Positions 38,676-52,403 of a DNA stretch of 64,000 nt are shown here, piece by piece (the stretch's first letter is position 1; every line of letters begins with the position of its first letter). The DNA lies in contig CAOYZS010000001.1 in the NCBI GenBank assembly GCA_948567375.1, positions 124,001-188,000 of the forward strand. The letters run 5' to 3'. The translations under genes and the position numbers were made by a program. Origin of the DNA: Lunularia cruciata (Eukaryota; Streptophyta; Marchantiopsida; Lunulariales; Lunulariaceae). The notes under the pieces were generated by a model. That model was not told the origin of the DNA and did no database searches. It saw only the letters and a program-made list of their open reading frames with translations.

Positions 38676-40076
38676 CTAGGGCATCTGACCAATCTGTAAC
38701 AAATTGGTCCGATGTAAACTAACTTCTGTCATGTATTTCCCTAACGCTAAAGCTTCAACCTGTAAGAGAGTTGAGAAATCACGACAAATAATCTGATGTC
38801 TAACTCTGATCAGCATGTAACTAGGGCAATCAATAAACATATGATGCTCATCCTCAACTTTGCTCATAGTACACAATTTGCAAAGTCGCATGGAGTGCTC
38901 TATCTGCTGCCAACGTCCTTGTTCTACTTCTAGTCTATGAGAACTAGTTCTATATTGAGCAATAACATGTCTAAGTGAAGTAGAAATCCTAGCCAAGAGA
39001 TAATCTTGCTCACAATACACCAACATAGGATTTACAAATTGCTGATAGAACACCATCTTGGTACCGGGTTGCTGCCATAGGCGAAGTAAGAACTGCTCCT
39101 TGATCACTTCTCGTAGTGCAATAGGCTCCAATCTCCAATGTCGCTCAGAAACATTCCACCTAGTGGCCCATGCAATCAGATCTGTATACCAACCGACAGA
39201 TAGAGTGGCACAAAAAGCTTGGTAGGGAAGTCTCTCATGCTCCATGGACCTCACCTTAGTGGCATATGTGATAGCTAAAAACAAAGCTTCAGCCTCAAGA
39301 GGTAAAAACCTTGTTTCAGCAAGCAGCAATACATAAGGAGTTTGAGTCCTCACCCCAAGTTCATCACACAAAAACAATTTCTGAACTTTCTCCACCTTTT
39401 GCCACCATGTCTTCTTAGTACCTGGACCCCAAATCTGAGCACCATAGAGAACCACCGGCTGCACAAGAGATCTGAACAGCACCTTCTTCAACTCCCATGT
39501 GGTAAGGTGAGCAAGTCTAGAGCGATTCATGAGTGAATACAAAGCTCTAAAGCCTGCATTGATTCTCATCTTCACACAAGTAGACCAACTATAGTCATGA
39601 GAAAACTCAAGGCCCAAGTACTTGTAAGAAGAAACCTGCTCCAATTGCTGTCCGTCAAAAAAGAAAGGTGTGACACCTTTAGAACCCACCACAATCACCT
39701 TGGACTTGTCAAGGTTCACTTCCATCTTTGTTTCATTGCAAAACAAGAGAAGAGAATCCAATAGCTTCTGTAAACTCTGTGGGTTGGTGGAGAGAAGCAC
39801 TACATCATCTGCATAAAGGAGTGCATGTATCATCAGAGAGCCAATCTGTACACCTGTAGCTCCAGCTTCCATGAGTAGATTCTCCAGATCATCGATGAAG
39901 ATTCCAAATAGAGTGGGAGATAGAGAGCAGCCTTGAATCACACCCATTGTGCTAAGGACATCTTGAGAGCTCAAAGATGAAAGTTTCACAATCACTTTCT
40001 CATAGAGTCTAGAGATAGCACCAATCAGATCAGCTGAAACACCAACTAGAGTGAGTCTCTCACTTAGACATTCAGT
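38676..40076 (-). pseudogene. LINE fragment A2, unit 10
   Basis: Ends at TAG 38676-38678, YADD at 39804-39815. No private change noticed. Confidence 0.88.
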
Positions 40077-40079
40077 TCA

Positions 40080-41363
40080 TCACCACCATTCAGTTGGAGA
40101 TAGAGAGCAGCCTTGGATCACACCCATTGAGCTAAGGACATCTTGAGAGCTCAAAGATGAAAGTTTCACAATCACTTTCCCATAGAGTCTAGAGATAGCA
40201 TCAATCAGATCAGCTGAAACACCCACTTCAATGAGTCTCTCACTTAGAGATTTCCTCAGCACCTTATCAAAAGCCTTCCTGAAATCAATAAAGGCAACAT
40301 AGAGAGATCTCCCAACACCCTTGGATTTCCACCACAAAACATGAAGTACCAATAGGTGGTCCAAAGTACTAAAGCCTAATCTGAAACCAGCTTGGCACTT
40401 AGCTCGAATTTTGTGCTTTTCAGCCCAAGTGCTCAACCTTGACTCCAAAATTCGACCATACAACTTGGCAAAGACACTACCAACAAGTATGGTACGGTAA
40501 TTGGTGACAACATCTCTCTGGCCAGACTTGTGAATAGGAACTACCTTCTTGAAGCACCATCTATCCGGAAAGCCACACTTGATTGCCTCATTCAAATGAG
40601 AAGTGAGTATTGAAATCAGTTGGCTACCGCCCCACTTCAGAAGTTCAACACATAGTCCATCAAGGTCTTCAGCCTTACCATTGGCCAACTTCTTCAATTG
40701 GTACTTGACATCAGCTTCAGAGATGGTGAGAGCAGATCCAAGGCAAGGTGCCATGCTTGGAGCATTTGGGAAAAAGTACAAATCCTTCACATAGTCACAA
40801 AGCTCATTCAGGTCCAGCGATGGAGATGGAGATCTGATGGTTACCTTCTTCCAGAAAGCCTTGGGATTGCTCCTCAATTCAGTGCTCAACTCAACTCCTT
40901 TGAGTCTTAGAAATGGCCGCGTTTTGCACTTCACCAACTTTCTGTATGAAACAAAGGCTTGATTTTGTGCAATCTGATCAAGAGATCTATCCATAGCTTT
41001 GATCCTTGCCATTTTGCAATCAGCATCATACCACCTATTGCAAGGGAGACCAAGTCTCTTCCTGTGGGAGCCTCTTGGAAACAAAGAAGTAGATGTAGTA
41101 GATTGAAGAAGTTCAATCAATTGATCACTACGTTGTTGAAAATCAGAACTCCACTCCATAGAACTCAATTTCTCTTGGATAGCTTGTTGGTACAAGTCTC
41201 TCTTGTGAAAATCTAGATGAAGTTTGCCTCTAAAAGCATGGTCTATAGGTAATGTGGTTCTATTGAGGCAAGGAAAAAGGATGGTACAGGATAGAGGTGC
41301 ATGGTCTGATTCTGGTTGAGGATCTAAAACAGCAAAATTTGAGACAAGATGGATATGAAACAA
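40080..41363 (-). pseudogene. LINE fragment A1, unit 10, synonymous block variant
   Basis: A at 40272 (GCT in motif A), shared with units 9, 11 and 12. Confidence 0.88.
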
Positions 41364-41448
41364 TGAAATATAAAGCCCGAAAGACCCAAAGAGTCAAAAG
41401 GCTGGAAACACAATACAAAACACATGAAATGTGAGCCTAGGCAAGGGC

Positions 41449-42679
41449 CTAGGGCATCTGACCAATCTGTAACAAATTGGTACGATGTATACTAACCTCA
41501 GTCATGTACTTCCCTAATGCTAAAGCTTCAACCTGTAAGAGAGTTGAGAAATCACTACAAGTAATCTGATGTCTAACTCTAATCTGCATGTAACAAGGGC
41601 AAACAATCAACACATGATGCTCATCCTCAACTTTGCTCATAATACACAATTTGCAAAGTCGCATGGAGTGCTCTATCTGTTGCCAACGTCCTTGTTCTAC
41701 TTCTAGTCTATGAGAACTAGTTTTATATTGAGCAATAACATGTCTAAGTGAAGTAGAAATCCTAGCCAAGAGATAATCTTGCTCACAATACACCAACATA
41801 GGATTTACAAACTGCTGATAGAACACCATCTTGGTACCGGGCTGCTGCCATAGGCGAAGTAAGAACTGCTCCTTGATCACTTCTCGTAGTGCAATAGGCT
41901 CCAACCTCCAATGTCGCTCACAAACATTCCACCTTGTGGCCCATGCAATCAGATCTGTATACCAACCGACAGATAGAGCGGCACAAAAAGCTTGGTAGGG
42001 AAGTCTCTCATGCTCCATGGACCTCACCTTAGTGGCATATGTGATAGCTAAAAACAAAGCTTCAGCCTCAAGTGGCAAAAACCCGGTTTCAGCAAGCAGC
42101 AATACATAAGGAGTTTGAGTCCTCACCCCAAGTTCATCACACAAAAACAATTTCTGAACTTTCTCCACCTTTTGCCACCATGTCTTCTTAGTACCTGGAC
42201 CCCAAATCTGAGCACCATAGAGAACCACCGGCTGCACAAGAGATCTGAACAGCACCTTCTTCAACGCCCATGTGGTAAGGTGAGCAAGTCTAGAGCGGTT
42301 CATGAGTGAATACAAAGCTCTAAAGCCTGCATTGATTCTCATCTTCACACAAGTGGACCAACTATAGTCATGAGAAAACTCAAGGCCCAAGTACTTTTAA
42401 GAAGAAACCTGCTCCAATTGCTGTCCATCAAAAAAGAAAGGTGTGACACCTTTAGAACCTACCACAATCACCTTGGACTTGTCAAGGTTCACTTCCATCT
42501 TTGTTTCATTGCAAAACAAGAGAAGAGAATCCAACAGCTTCTGTAAACCCTCTGGATTGGTGGAGAGAAGCACTACATCATCTGCATAAAGGAGTGCATG
42601 TATCATCAAAGAGCCAACCTGTAGCTCCAGCTTCCATGAGTAGACTCTCTAGATCATCGATGAAGATTCCGAATAGAGT
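41449..42679 (-). pseudogene. LINE fragment B, unit 11
   Basis: In-frame TAA at 42397-42399, YADD at 42577-42588. No private change noticed. Confidence 0.88.
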
Positions 42680-42783
42680 TGAAACAACAATGAAACAATG
42701 AAATATAAAGCCTGAAAGACCCAAAGAGTCAAAAGGCTAGAAACACAATACAAAACACATGAAATGTGAGCCTAGGCAAGGGC

Positions 42784-44184
42784 CTAGGGCATCTGACCAA
42801 TCTGTAACAAATTGGTCCGATGTAAACTAACTTCTGTCATGTATTTCCCTAACGCTAAAGCTTCAACCTGTAAGAGAGTTGAGAAATCACGACAAATAAT
42901 CTGATGTCTAACTCTGATCAGCATGTAACTAGGGCAATCAATAAACATATGATGCTCATCCTCAACTTTGCTCATAGTACACAATTTGCAAAGTCGCATG
43001 GAGTGCTCTATCTGCTGCCAACGTCCTTGTTCTACTTCTAGTCTATGAGAACTAGTTCTATATTGAGCAATAACATGTCTAAGTGAAGTAGAAATCCTAG
43101 CCAAGAGATAATCTTGCTCACAATACACCAACATAGGATTTACAAATTGCTGATAGAACACCATCTTGGTACCGGGTTGCTGCCATAGGCGAAGTAAGAA
43201 CTGCTCCTTGATCACTTCTCGTAGTGCAATAGGCTCCAATCTCCAATGTCGCTCAGAAACATTCCACCTAGTGGCCCATGCAATCAGATCTGTATACCAA
43301 CCGACAGATAGAGTGGCACAAAAAGCTTGGTAGGGAAGTCTCTCATGCTCCATGGACCTCACCTTAGTGGCATATGTGATAGCTAAAAACAAAGCTTCAG
43401 CCTCAAGAGGTAAAAACCTTGTTTCAGCAAGCAGCAATACATAAGGAGTTTGAGTCCTCACCCCAAGTTCATCACACAAAAACAATTTCTGAACTTTCTC
43501 CACCTTTTGCCACCATGTCTTCTTAGTACCTGGACCCCAAATCTGAGCACCATAGAGAACCACCGGCTGCACAAGAGATCTGAACAGCACCTTCTTCAAC
43601 TCCCATGTGGTAAGGTGAGCAAGTCTAGAGCGATTCATGAGTGAATACAAAGCTCTAAAGCCTGCATTGATTCTCATCTTCACACAAGTAGACCAACTAT
43701 AGTCATGAGAAAACTCAAGGCCCAAGTACTTGTAAGAAGAAACCTGCTCCAATTGCTGTCCGTCAAAAAAGAAAGGTGTGACACCTTTAGAACCCACCAC
43801 AATCACCTTGGACTTGTCAAGGTTCACTTCCATCTTTGTTTCATTGCAAAACAAGAGAAGAGAATCCAATAGCTTCTGTAAACTCTGTGGGTTGGTGGAG
43901 AGAAGCACTACATCATCTGCATAAAGGAGTGCATGTATCATCAGAGAGCCAATCTGTACACCTGTAGCTCCAGCTTCCATGAGTAGATTCTCCAGATCAT
44001 CGATGAAGATTCCAAATAGAGTGGGAGATAGAGAGCAGCCTTGAATCACACCCATTGTGCTAAGGACATCTTGAGAGCTCAAAGATGAAAGTTTCACAAT
44101 CACTTTCTCATAGAGTCTAGAGATAGCACCAATCAGATCAGCTGAAACACCAACTAGAGTGAGTCTCTCACTTAGACATTCAGT
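42784..44184 (-). pseudogene. LINE fragment A2, unit 11
   Basis: Ends at TAG 42784-42786, YADD at 43912-43923. No private change noticed. Confidence 0.88.
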
Positions 44185-44187
44185 TCA

Positions 44188-45471
44188 TCACCACCATTCA
44201 GTTGGAGATAGAGAGCAGCCTTGGATCACACCCATTGAGCTAAGGACATCTTGAGAGCTCAAAGATGAAAGTTTCACAATCACTTTCCCATAGAGTCTAG
44301 AGATAGCATCAATCAGATCAGCTGAAACACCCACTTCAATGAGTCTCTCACTTAGAGATTTCCTCAGCACCTTATCAAAAGCCTTCCTGAAATCAATAAA
44401 GGCAACATAGAGAGATCTCCCAACACCCTTGGATTTCCACCACAAAACATGAAGTACCAATAGGTGGTCCAAAGTACTAAAGCCTAATCTGAAACCAGCT
44501 TGGCACTTAGCTCGAATTTTGTGCTTTTCAGCCCAAGTGCTCAACCTTGACTCCAAAATTCGACCATACAACTTGGCAAAGACACTACCAACAAGTATGG
44601 TACGGTAATTGGTGACAACATCTCTCTGGCCAGACTTGTGAATAGGAACTACCTTCTTGAAGCACCATCTATCCGGAAAGCCACACTTGATTGCCTCATT
44701 CAAATGAGAAGTGAGTATTGAAATCAGTTGGCTACCGCCCCACTTCAGAAGTTCAACACATAGTCCATCAAGGTCTTCAGCCTTACCATTGGCCAACTTC
44801 TTCAATTGGTACTTGACATCAGCTTAAGAGATGGTGAGAGCAGATCCAAGGCAAGGTGCCATGCTTGGAGCATTTGGGAAAAAGTACAAATCCTTCACAT
44901 AGTCACAAAGCTCATTCAGGTCCAGCGATGGAGATGGAGATCTGATGGTTACCTTCTTCCAGAAAGCCTTGGGATTGCTCCTCAATTCAGTGCTCAACTC
45001 AACTCCTTTGAGTCTTAGAAATGGCCGCGTTTTGCACTTCACCAACTTTCTGTATGAAACAAAGGCTTGATTTTGTGCAATCTGATCAAGAGATCTATCC
45101 ATAGCTTTGATCCTTGCCATTTTGCAATCAGCATCATACCACCTATTGCAAGGGAGACCAAGTCTCTTCCTGTGGGAGCCTCTTGGAAACAAAGAAGTAG
45201 ATGTAGTAGATTGAAGAAGTTCAATCAATTGATCACTACGTTGTTGAAAATCAGAACTCCACTCCATAGAACTCAATTTCTCTTGGATAGCTTGTTGGTA
45301 CAAGTCTCTCTTGTGAAAATCTAGATGAAGTTTGCCTCTAAAAGCATGGTCTATAGGTAATGTGGTTCTATTGAGGCAAGGAAAAAGGATGGTACAGGAT
45401 AGAGGTGCATGGTCTGATTCTGGTTGAGGATCTAAAACAGCAAAATTTGAGACAAGATGGATATGAAACAA
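44188..45471 (-). pseudogene. LINE fragment A1, unit 11, with private nonsense mutation
   Basis: A instead of C at 44826 turns a GAA (Glu) codon into TAA at 44824-44826, splitting the frame after LTIS into 215 codons upstream and about 205 downstream. This is the only unit in which A1 is interrupted before motif A. It also carries the block variant A at 44380. Confidence 0.9.
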
Positions 45472-45556
45472 TGAAATATAAAGCCCGAAAGACCCAAAGA
45501 GTCAAAAGGCTGGAAACACAATACAAAACACATGAAATGTGAGCCTAGGCAAGGGC

Positions 45557-46787
45557 CTAGGGCATCTGACCAATCTGTAACAAATTGGTACGATGTATAC
45601 TAACCTCAGTCATGTACTTCCCTAATGCTAAAGCTTCAACCTGTAAGAGAGTTGAGAAATCACTACAAGTAATCTGATGTCTAACTCTAATCTGCATGTA
45701 ACAAGGGCAAACAATCAACACATGATGCTCATCCTCAACTTTGCTCATAATACACAATTTGCAAAGTCGCATGGAGTGCTCTATCTGTTGCCAACGTCCT
45801 TGTTCTACTTCTAGTCTATGAGAACTAGTTTTATATTGAGCAATAACATGTCTAAGTGAAGTAGAAATCCTAGCCAAGAGATAATCTTGCTCACAATACA
45901 CCAACATAGGATTTACAAACTGCTGATAGAACACCATCTTGGTACCGGGCTGCTGCCATAGGCGAAGTAAGAACTGCTCCTTGATCACTTCTCGTAGTGC
46001 AATAGGCTCCAACCTCCAATGTCGCTCACAAACATTCCACCTTGTGGCCCATGCAATCAGATCTGTATACCAACCGACAGATAGAGCGGCACAAAAAGCT
46101 TGGTAGGGAAGTCTCTCATGCTCCATGGACCTCACCTTAGTGGCATATGTGATAGCTAAAAACAAAGCTTCAGCCTCAAGTGGCAAAAACCCGGTTTCAG
46201 CAAGCAGCAATACATAAGGAGTTTGAGTCCTCACCCCAAGTTCATCACACAAAAACAATTTCTGAACTTTCTCCACCTTTTGCCACCATGTCTTCTTAGT
46301 ACCTGGACCCCAAATCTGAGCACCATAGAGAACCACCGGCTGCACAAGAGATCTGAACAGCACCTTCTTCAACGCCCATGTGGTAAGGTGAGCAAGTCTA
46401 GAGCGGTTCATGAGTGAATACAAAGCTCTAAAGCCTGCATTGATTCTCATCTTCACACAAGTGGACCAACTATAGTCATGAGAAAACTCAAGGCCCAAGT
46501 ACTTTTAAGAAGAAACCTGCTCCAATTGCTGTCCATCAAAAAAGAAAGGTGTGACACCTTTAGAACCTACCACAATCACCTTGGACTTGTCAAGGTTCAC
46601 TTCCATCTTTGTTTCATTGCAAAACAAGAGAAGAGAATCCAACAGCTTCTGTAAACCCTCTGGATTGGTGGAGAGAAGCACTACATCATCTGCATAAAGG
46701 AGTGCATGTATCATCAAAGAGCCAACCTGTAGCTCCAGCTTCCATGAGTAGACTCTCTAGATCATCGATGAAGATTCCGAATAGAGT
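45557..46787 (-). pseudogene. LINE fragment B, unit 12
   Basis: In-frame TAA at 46505-46507, YADD at 46685-46696. No private change noticed. Confidence 0.88.
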
Positions 46788-46891
46788 TGAAACAACAATG
46801 AAACAATGAAATATAAAGCCTGAAAGACCCAAAGAGTCAAAAGGCTAGAAACACAATACAAAACACATGAAATGTGAGCCTAGGCAAGGGC

Positions 46892-48292
46892 CTAGGGCAT
46901 CTGACCAATCTGTAACAAATTGGTCCGATGTAAACTAACTTCTGTCATGTATTTCCCTAACGCTAAAGCTTCAACCTGTAAGAGAGTTGAGAAATCACGA
47001 CAAATAATCTGATGTCTAACTCTGATCAGCATGTAACTAGGGCAATCAATAAACATATGATGCTCATCCTCAACTTTGCTCATAGTACACAATTTGCAAA
47101 GTCGCATGGAGTGCTCTATCTGCTGCCAACGTCCTTGTTCTACTTCTAGTCTATGAGAACTAGTTCTATATTGAGCAATAACATGTCTAAGTGAAGTAGA
47201 AATCCTAGCCAAGAGATAATCTTGCTCACAATACACCAACATAGGATTTACAAATTGCTGATAGAACACCATCTTGGTACCGGGTTGCTGCCATAGGCGA
47301 AGTAAGAACTGCTCCTTGATCACTTCTCGTAGTGCAATAGGCTCCAATCTCCAATGTCGCTCAGAAACATTCCACCTAGTGGCCCATGCAATCAGATCTG
47401 TATACCAACCGACAGATAGAGTGGCACAAAAAGCTTGGTAGGGAAGTCTCTCATGCTCCATGGACCTCACCTTAGTGGCATATGTGATAGCTAAAAACAA
47501 AGCTTCAGCCTCAAGAGGTAAAAACCTTGTTTCAGCAAGCAGCAATACATAAGGAGTTTGAGTCCTCACCCCAAGTTCATCACACAAAAACAATTTCTGA
47601 ACTTTCTCCACCTTTTGCCACCATGTCTTCTTAGTACCTGGACCCCAAATCTGAGCACCATAGAGAACCACCGGCTGCACAAGAGATCTGAACAGCACCT
47701 TCTTCAACTCCCATGTGGTAAGGTGAGCAAGTCTAGAGCGATTCATGAGTGAATACAAAGCTCTAAAGCCTGCATTGATTCTCATCTTCACACAAGTAGA
47801 CCAACTATAGTCATGAGAAAACTCAAGGCCCAAGTACTTGTAAGAAGAAACCTGCTCCAATTGCTGTCCGTCAAAAAAGAAAGGTGTGACACCTTTAGAA
47901 CCCACCACAATCACCTTGGACTTGTCAAGGTTCACTTCCATCTTTGTTTCATTGCAAAACAAGAGAAGAGAATCCAATAGCTTCTGTAAACTCTGTGGGT
48001 TGGTGGAGAGAAGCACTACATCATCTGCATAAAGGAGTGCATGTATCATCAGAGAGCCAATCTGTACACCTGTAGCTCCAGCTTCCATGAGTAGATTCTC
48101 CAGATCATCGATGAAGATTCCAAATAGAGTGGGAGATAGAGAGCAGCCTTGAATCACACCCATTGTGCTAAGGACATCTTGAGAGCTCAAAGATGAAAGT
48201 TTCACAATCACTTTCTCATAGAGTCTAGAGATAGCACCAATCAGATCAGCTGAAACACCAACTAGAGTGAGTCTCTCACTTAGACATTCAGT
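46892..48292 (-). pseudogene. LINE fragment A2, unit 12
   Basis: Ends at TAG 46892-46894, YADD at 48020-48031. No private change noticed. Confidence 0.88.
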
Positions 48293-48295
48293 TCA

Positions 48296-49579
48296 TCACC
48301 ACCATTCAGTTGGAGATAGAGAGCAGCCTTGGATCACACCCATTGAGCTAAGGACATCTTGAGAGCTCAAAGATGAAAGTTTCACAATCACTTTCCCATA
48401 GAGTCTAGAGATAGCATCAATCAGATCAGCTGAAACACCCACTTCAATGAGTCTCTCACTTAGAGATTTCCTCAGCACCTTATCAAAAGCCTTCCTGAAA
48501 TCAATAAAGGCAACATAGAGAGATCTCCCAACACCCTTGGATTTCCACCACAAAACATGAAGTACCAATAGGTGGTCCAAAGTACTAAAGCCTAATCTGA
48601 AACCAGCTTGGCACTTAGCTCGAATTTTGTGCTTTTCAGCCCAAGTGCTCAACCTTGACTCCAAAATTCGACCATACAACTTGGCAAAGACACTACCAAC
48701 AAGTATGGTACGGTAATTGGTGACAACATCTCTCTGGCCAGACTTGTGAATAGGAACTACCTTCTTGAAGCACCATCTATCCGGAAAGCCACACTTGATT
48801 GCCTCATTCAAATGAGAAGTGAGTATTGAAATCAGTTGGCTACCGCCCCACTTCAGAAGTTCAACACATAGTCCATCAAGGTCTTCAGCCTTACCATTGG
48901 CCAACTTCTTCAATTGGTACTTGACATCAGCTTCAGAGATGGTGAGAGCAGATCCAAGGCAAGGTGCCATGCTTGGAGCATTTGGGAAAAAGTACAAATC
49001 CTTCACATAGTCACAAAGCTCATTCAGGTCCAGCGATGGAGATGGAGATCTGATGGTTACCTTCTTCCAGAAAGCCTTGGGATTGCTCCTCAATTCAGTG
49101 CTCAACTCAACTCCTTTGAGTCTTAGAAATGGCCGCGTTTTGCACTTCACCAACTTTCTGTATGAAACAAAGGCTTGATTTTGTGCAATCTGATCAAGAG
49201 ATCTATCCATAGCTTTGATCCTTGCCATTTTGCAATCAGCATCATACCACCTATTGCAAGGGAGACCAAGTCTCTTCCTGTGGGAGCCTCTTGGAAACAA
49301 AGAAGTAGATGTAGTAGATTGAAGAAGTTCAATCAATTGATCACTACGTTGTTGAAAATCAGAACTCCACTCCATAGAACTCAATTTCTCTTGGATAGCT
49401 TGTTGGTACAAGTCTCTCTTGTGAAAATCTAGATGAAGTTTGCCTCTAAAAGCATGGTCTATAGGTAATGTGGTTCTATTGAGGCAAGGAAAAAGGATGG
49501 TACAGGATAGAGGTGCATGGTCTGATTCTGGTTGAGGATCTAAAACAGCAAAATTTGAGACAAGATGGATATGAAACAA
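48296..49579 (-). pseudogene. LINE fragment A1, unit 12, synonymous block variant
   Basis: A at 48488 (GCT in motif A), the last of the four-unit block. Confidence 0.88.
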
Positions 49580-49664
49580 TGAAATATAAAGCCCGAAAGA
49601 CCCAAAGAGTCAAAAGGCTGGAAACACAATACAAAACACATGAAATGTGAGCCTAGGCAAGGGC

Positions 49665-50895
49665 CTAGGGCATCTGACCAATCTGTAACAAATTGGTACG
49701 ATGTATACTAACCTCAGTCATGTACTTCCCTAATGCTAAAGCTTCAACCTGTAAGAGAGTTGAGAAATCACTACAAGTAATCTGATGTCTAACTCTAATC
49801 TGCATGTAACAAGGGCAAACAATCAACACATGATGCTCATCCTCAACTTTGCTCATAATACACAATTTGCAAAGTCGCATGGAGTGCTCTATCTGTTGCC
49901 AACGTCCTTGTTCTACTTCTAGTCTATGAGAACTAGTTTTATATTGAGCAATAACATGTCTAAGTGAAGTAGAAATCCTAGCCAAGAGATAATCTTGCTC
50001 ACAATACACCAACATAGGATTTACAAACTGCTGATAGAACACCATCTTGGTACCGGGCTGCTGCCATAGGCGAAGTAAGAACTGCTCCTTGATCACTTCT
50101 CGTAGTGCAATAGGCTCCAACCTCCAATGTCGCTCACAAACATTCCACCTTGTGGCCCATGCAATCAGATCTGTATACCAACCGACAGATAGAGCGGCAC
50201 AAAAAGCTTGGTAGGGAAGTCTCTCATGCTCCATGGACCTCACCTTAGTGGCATATGTGATAGCTAAAAACAAAGCTTCAGCCTCAAGTGGCAAAAACCC
50301 GGTTTCAGCAAGCAGCAATACATAAGGAGTTTGAGTCCTCACCCCAAGTTCATCACACAAAAACAATTTCTGAACTTTCTCCACCTTTTGCCACCATGTC
50401 TTCTTAGTACCTGGACCCCAAATCTGAGCACCATAGAGAACCACCGGCTGCACAAGAGATCTGAACAGCACCTTCTTCAACGCCCATGTGGTAAGGTGAG
50501 CAAGTCTAGAGCGGTTCATGAGTGAATACAAAGCTCTAAAGCCTGCATTGATTCTCATCTTCACACAAGTGGACCAACTATAGTCATGAGAAAACTCAAG
50601 GCCCAAGTACTTTTAAGAAGAAACCTGCTCCAATTGCTGTCCATCAAAAAAGAAAGGTGTGACACCTTTAGAACCTACCACAATCACCTTGGACTTGTCA
50701 AGGTTCACTTCCATCTTTGTTTCATTGCAAAACAAGAGAAGAGAATCCAACAGCTTCTGTAAACCCTCTGGATTGGTGGAGAGAAGCACTACATCATCTG
50801 CATAAAGGAGTGCATGTATCATCAAAGAGCCAACCTGTAGCTCCAGCTTCCATGAGTAGACTCTCTAGATCATCGATGAAGATTCCGAATAGAGT
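49665..50895 (-). pseudogene. LINE fragment B, unit 13
   Basis: In-frame TAA at 50613-50615, YADD at 50793-50804. No private change noticed. Confidence 0.88.
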
Positions 50896-50999
50896 TGAAA
50901 CAACAATGAAACAATGAAATATAAAGCCTGAAAGACCCAAAGAGTCAAAAGGCTAGAAACACAATACAAAACACATGAAATGTGAGCCTAGGCAAGGGC

Positions 51000-52400
51000 C
51001 TAGGGCATCTGACCAATCTGTAACAAATTGGTCCGATGTAAACTAACTTCTGTCATGTATTTCCCTAACGCTAAAGCTTCAACCTGTAAGAGAGTTGAGA
51101 AATCACGACAAATAATCTGATGTCTAACTCTGATCAGCATGTAACTAGGGCAATCAATAAACATATGATGCTCATCCTCAACTTTGCTCATAGTACACAA
51201 TTTGCAAAGTCGCATGGAGTGCTCTATCTGCTGCCAACGTCCTTGTTCTACTTCTAGTCTATGAGAACTAGTTCTATATTGAGCAATAACATGTCTAAGT
51301 GAAGTAGAAATCCTAGCCAAGAGATAATCTTGCTCACAATACACCAACATAGGATTTACAAATTGCTGATAGAACACCATCTTGGTACCGGGTTGCTGCC
51401 ATAGGCGAAGTAAGAACTGCTCCTTGATCACTTCTCGTAGTGCAATAGGCTCCAATCTCCAATGTCGCTCAGAAACATTCCACCTAGTGGCCCATGCAAT
51501 CAGATCTGTATACCAACCGACAGATAGAGTGGCACAAAAAGCTTGGTAGGGAAGTCTCTCATGCTCCATGGACCTCACCTTAGTGGCATATGTGATAGCT
51601 AAAAACAAAGCTTCAGCCTCAAGAGGTAAAAACCTTGTTTCAGCAAGCAGCAATACATAAGGAGTTTGAGTCCTCACCCCAAGTTCATCACACAAAAACA
51701 ATTTTTGAACTTTCTCCACCTTTTGCCACCATGTCTTCTTAGTACCTGGACCCCAAATCTGAGCACCATAGAGAACCACCGGCTGCACAAGAGATCTGAA
51801 CAGCACCTTCTTCAACTCCCATGTGGTAAGGTGAGCAAGTCTAGAGCGATTCATGAGTGAATACAAAGCTCTAAAGCCTGCATTGATTCTCATCTTCACA
51901 CAAGTAGACCAACTATAGTCATGAGAAAACTCAAGGCCCAAGTACTTGTAAGAAGAAACCTGCTCCAATTGCTGTCCGTCAAAAAAGAAAGGTGTGACAC
52001 CTTTAGAACCCACCACAATCACCTTGGACTTGTCAAGGTTCACTTCCATCTTTGTTTCATTGCAAAACAAGAGAAGAGAATCCAATAGCTTCTGTAAACT
52101 CTGTGGGTTGGTGGAGAGAAGCACTACATCATCTGCATAAAGGAGTGCATGTATCATCAGAGAGCCAATCTGTACACCTGTAGCTCCAGCTTCCATGAGT
52201 AGATTCTCCAGATCATCGATGAAGATTCCAAATAGAGTGGGAGATAGAGAGCAGCCTTGAATCACACCCATTGTGCTAAGGACATCTTGAGAGCTCAAAG
52301 ATGAAAGTTTCACAATCACTTTCTCATAGAGTCTAGAGATAGCACCAATCAGATCAGCTGAAACACCAACTAGAGTGAGTCTCTCACTTAGACATTCAGT
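51000..52400 (-). pseudogene. LINE fragment A2, unit 13, synonymous variant
   Basis: T at 51705 (glutamine CAA), shared with units 6 and 15 but not 14. Ends at TAG 51000-51002. Confidence 0.88.
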
Positions 52401-52403
52401 TCA

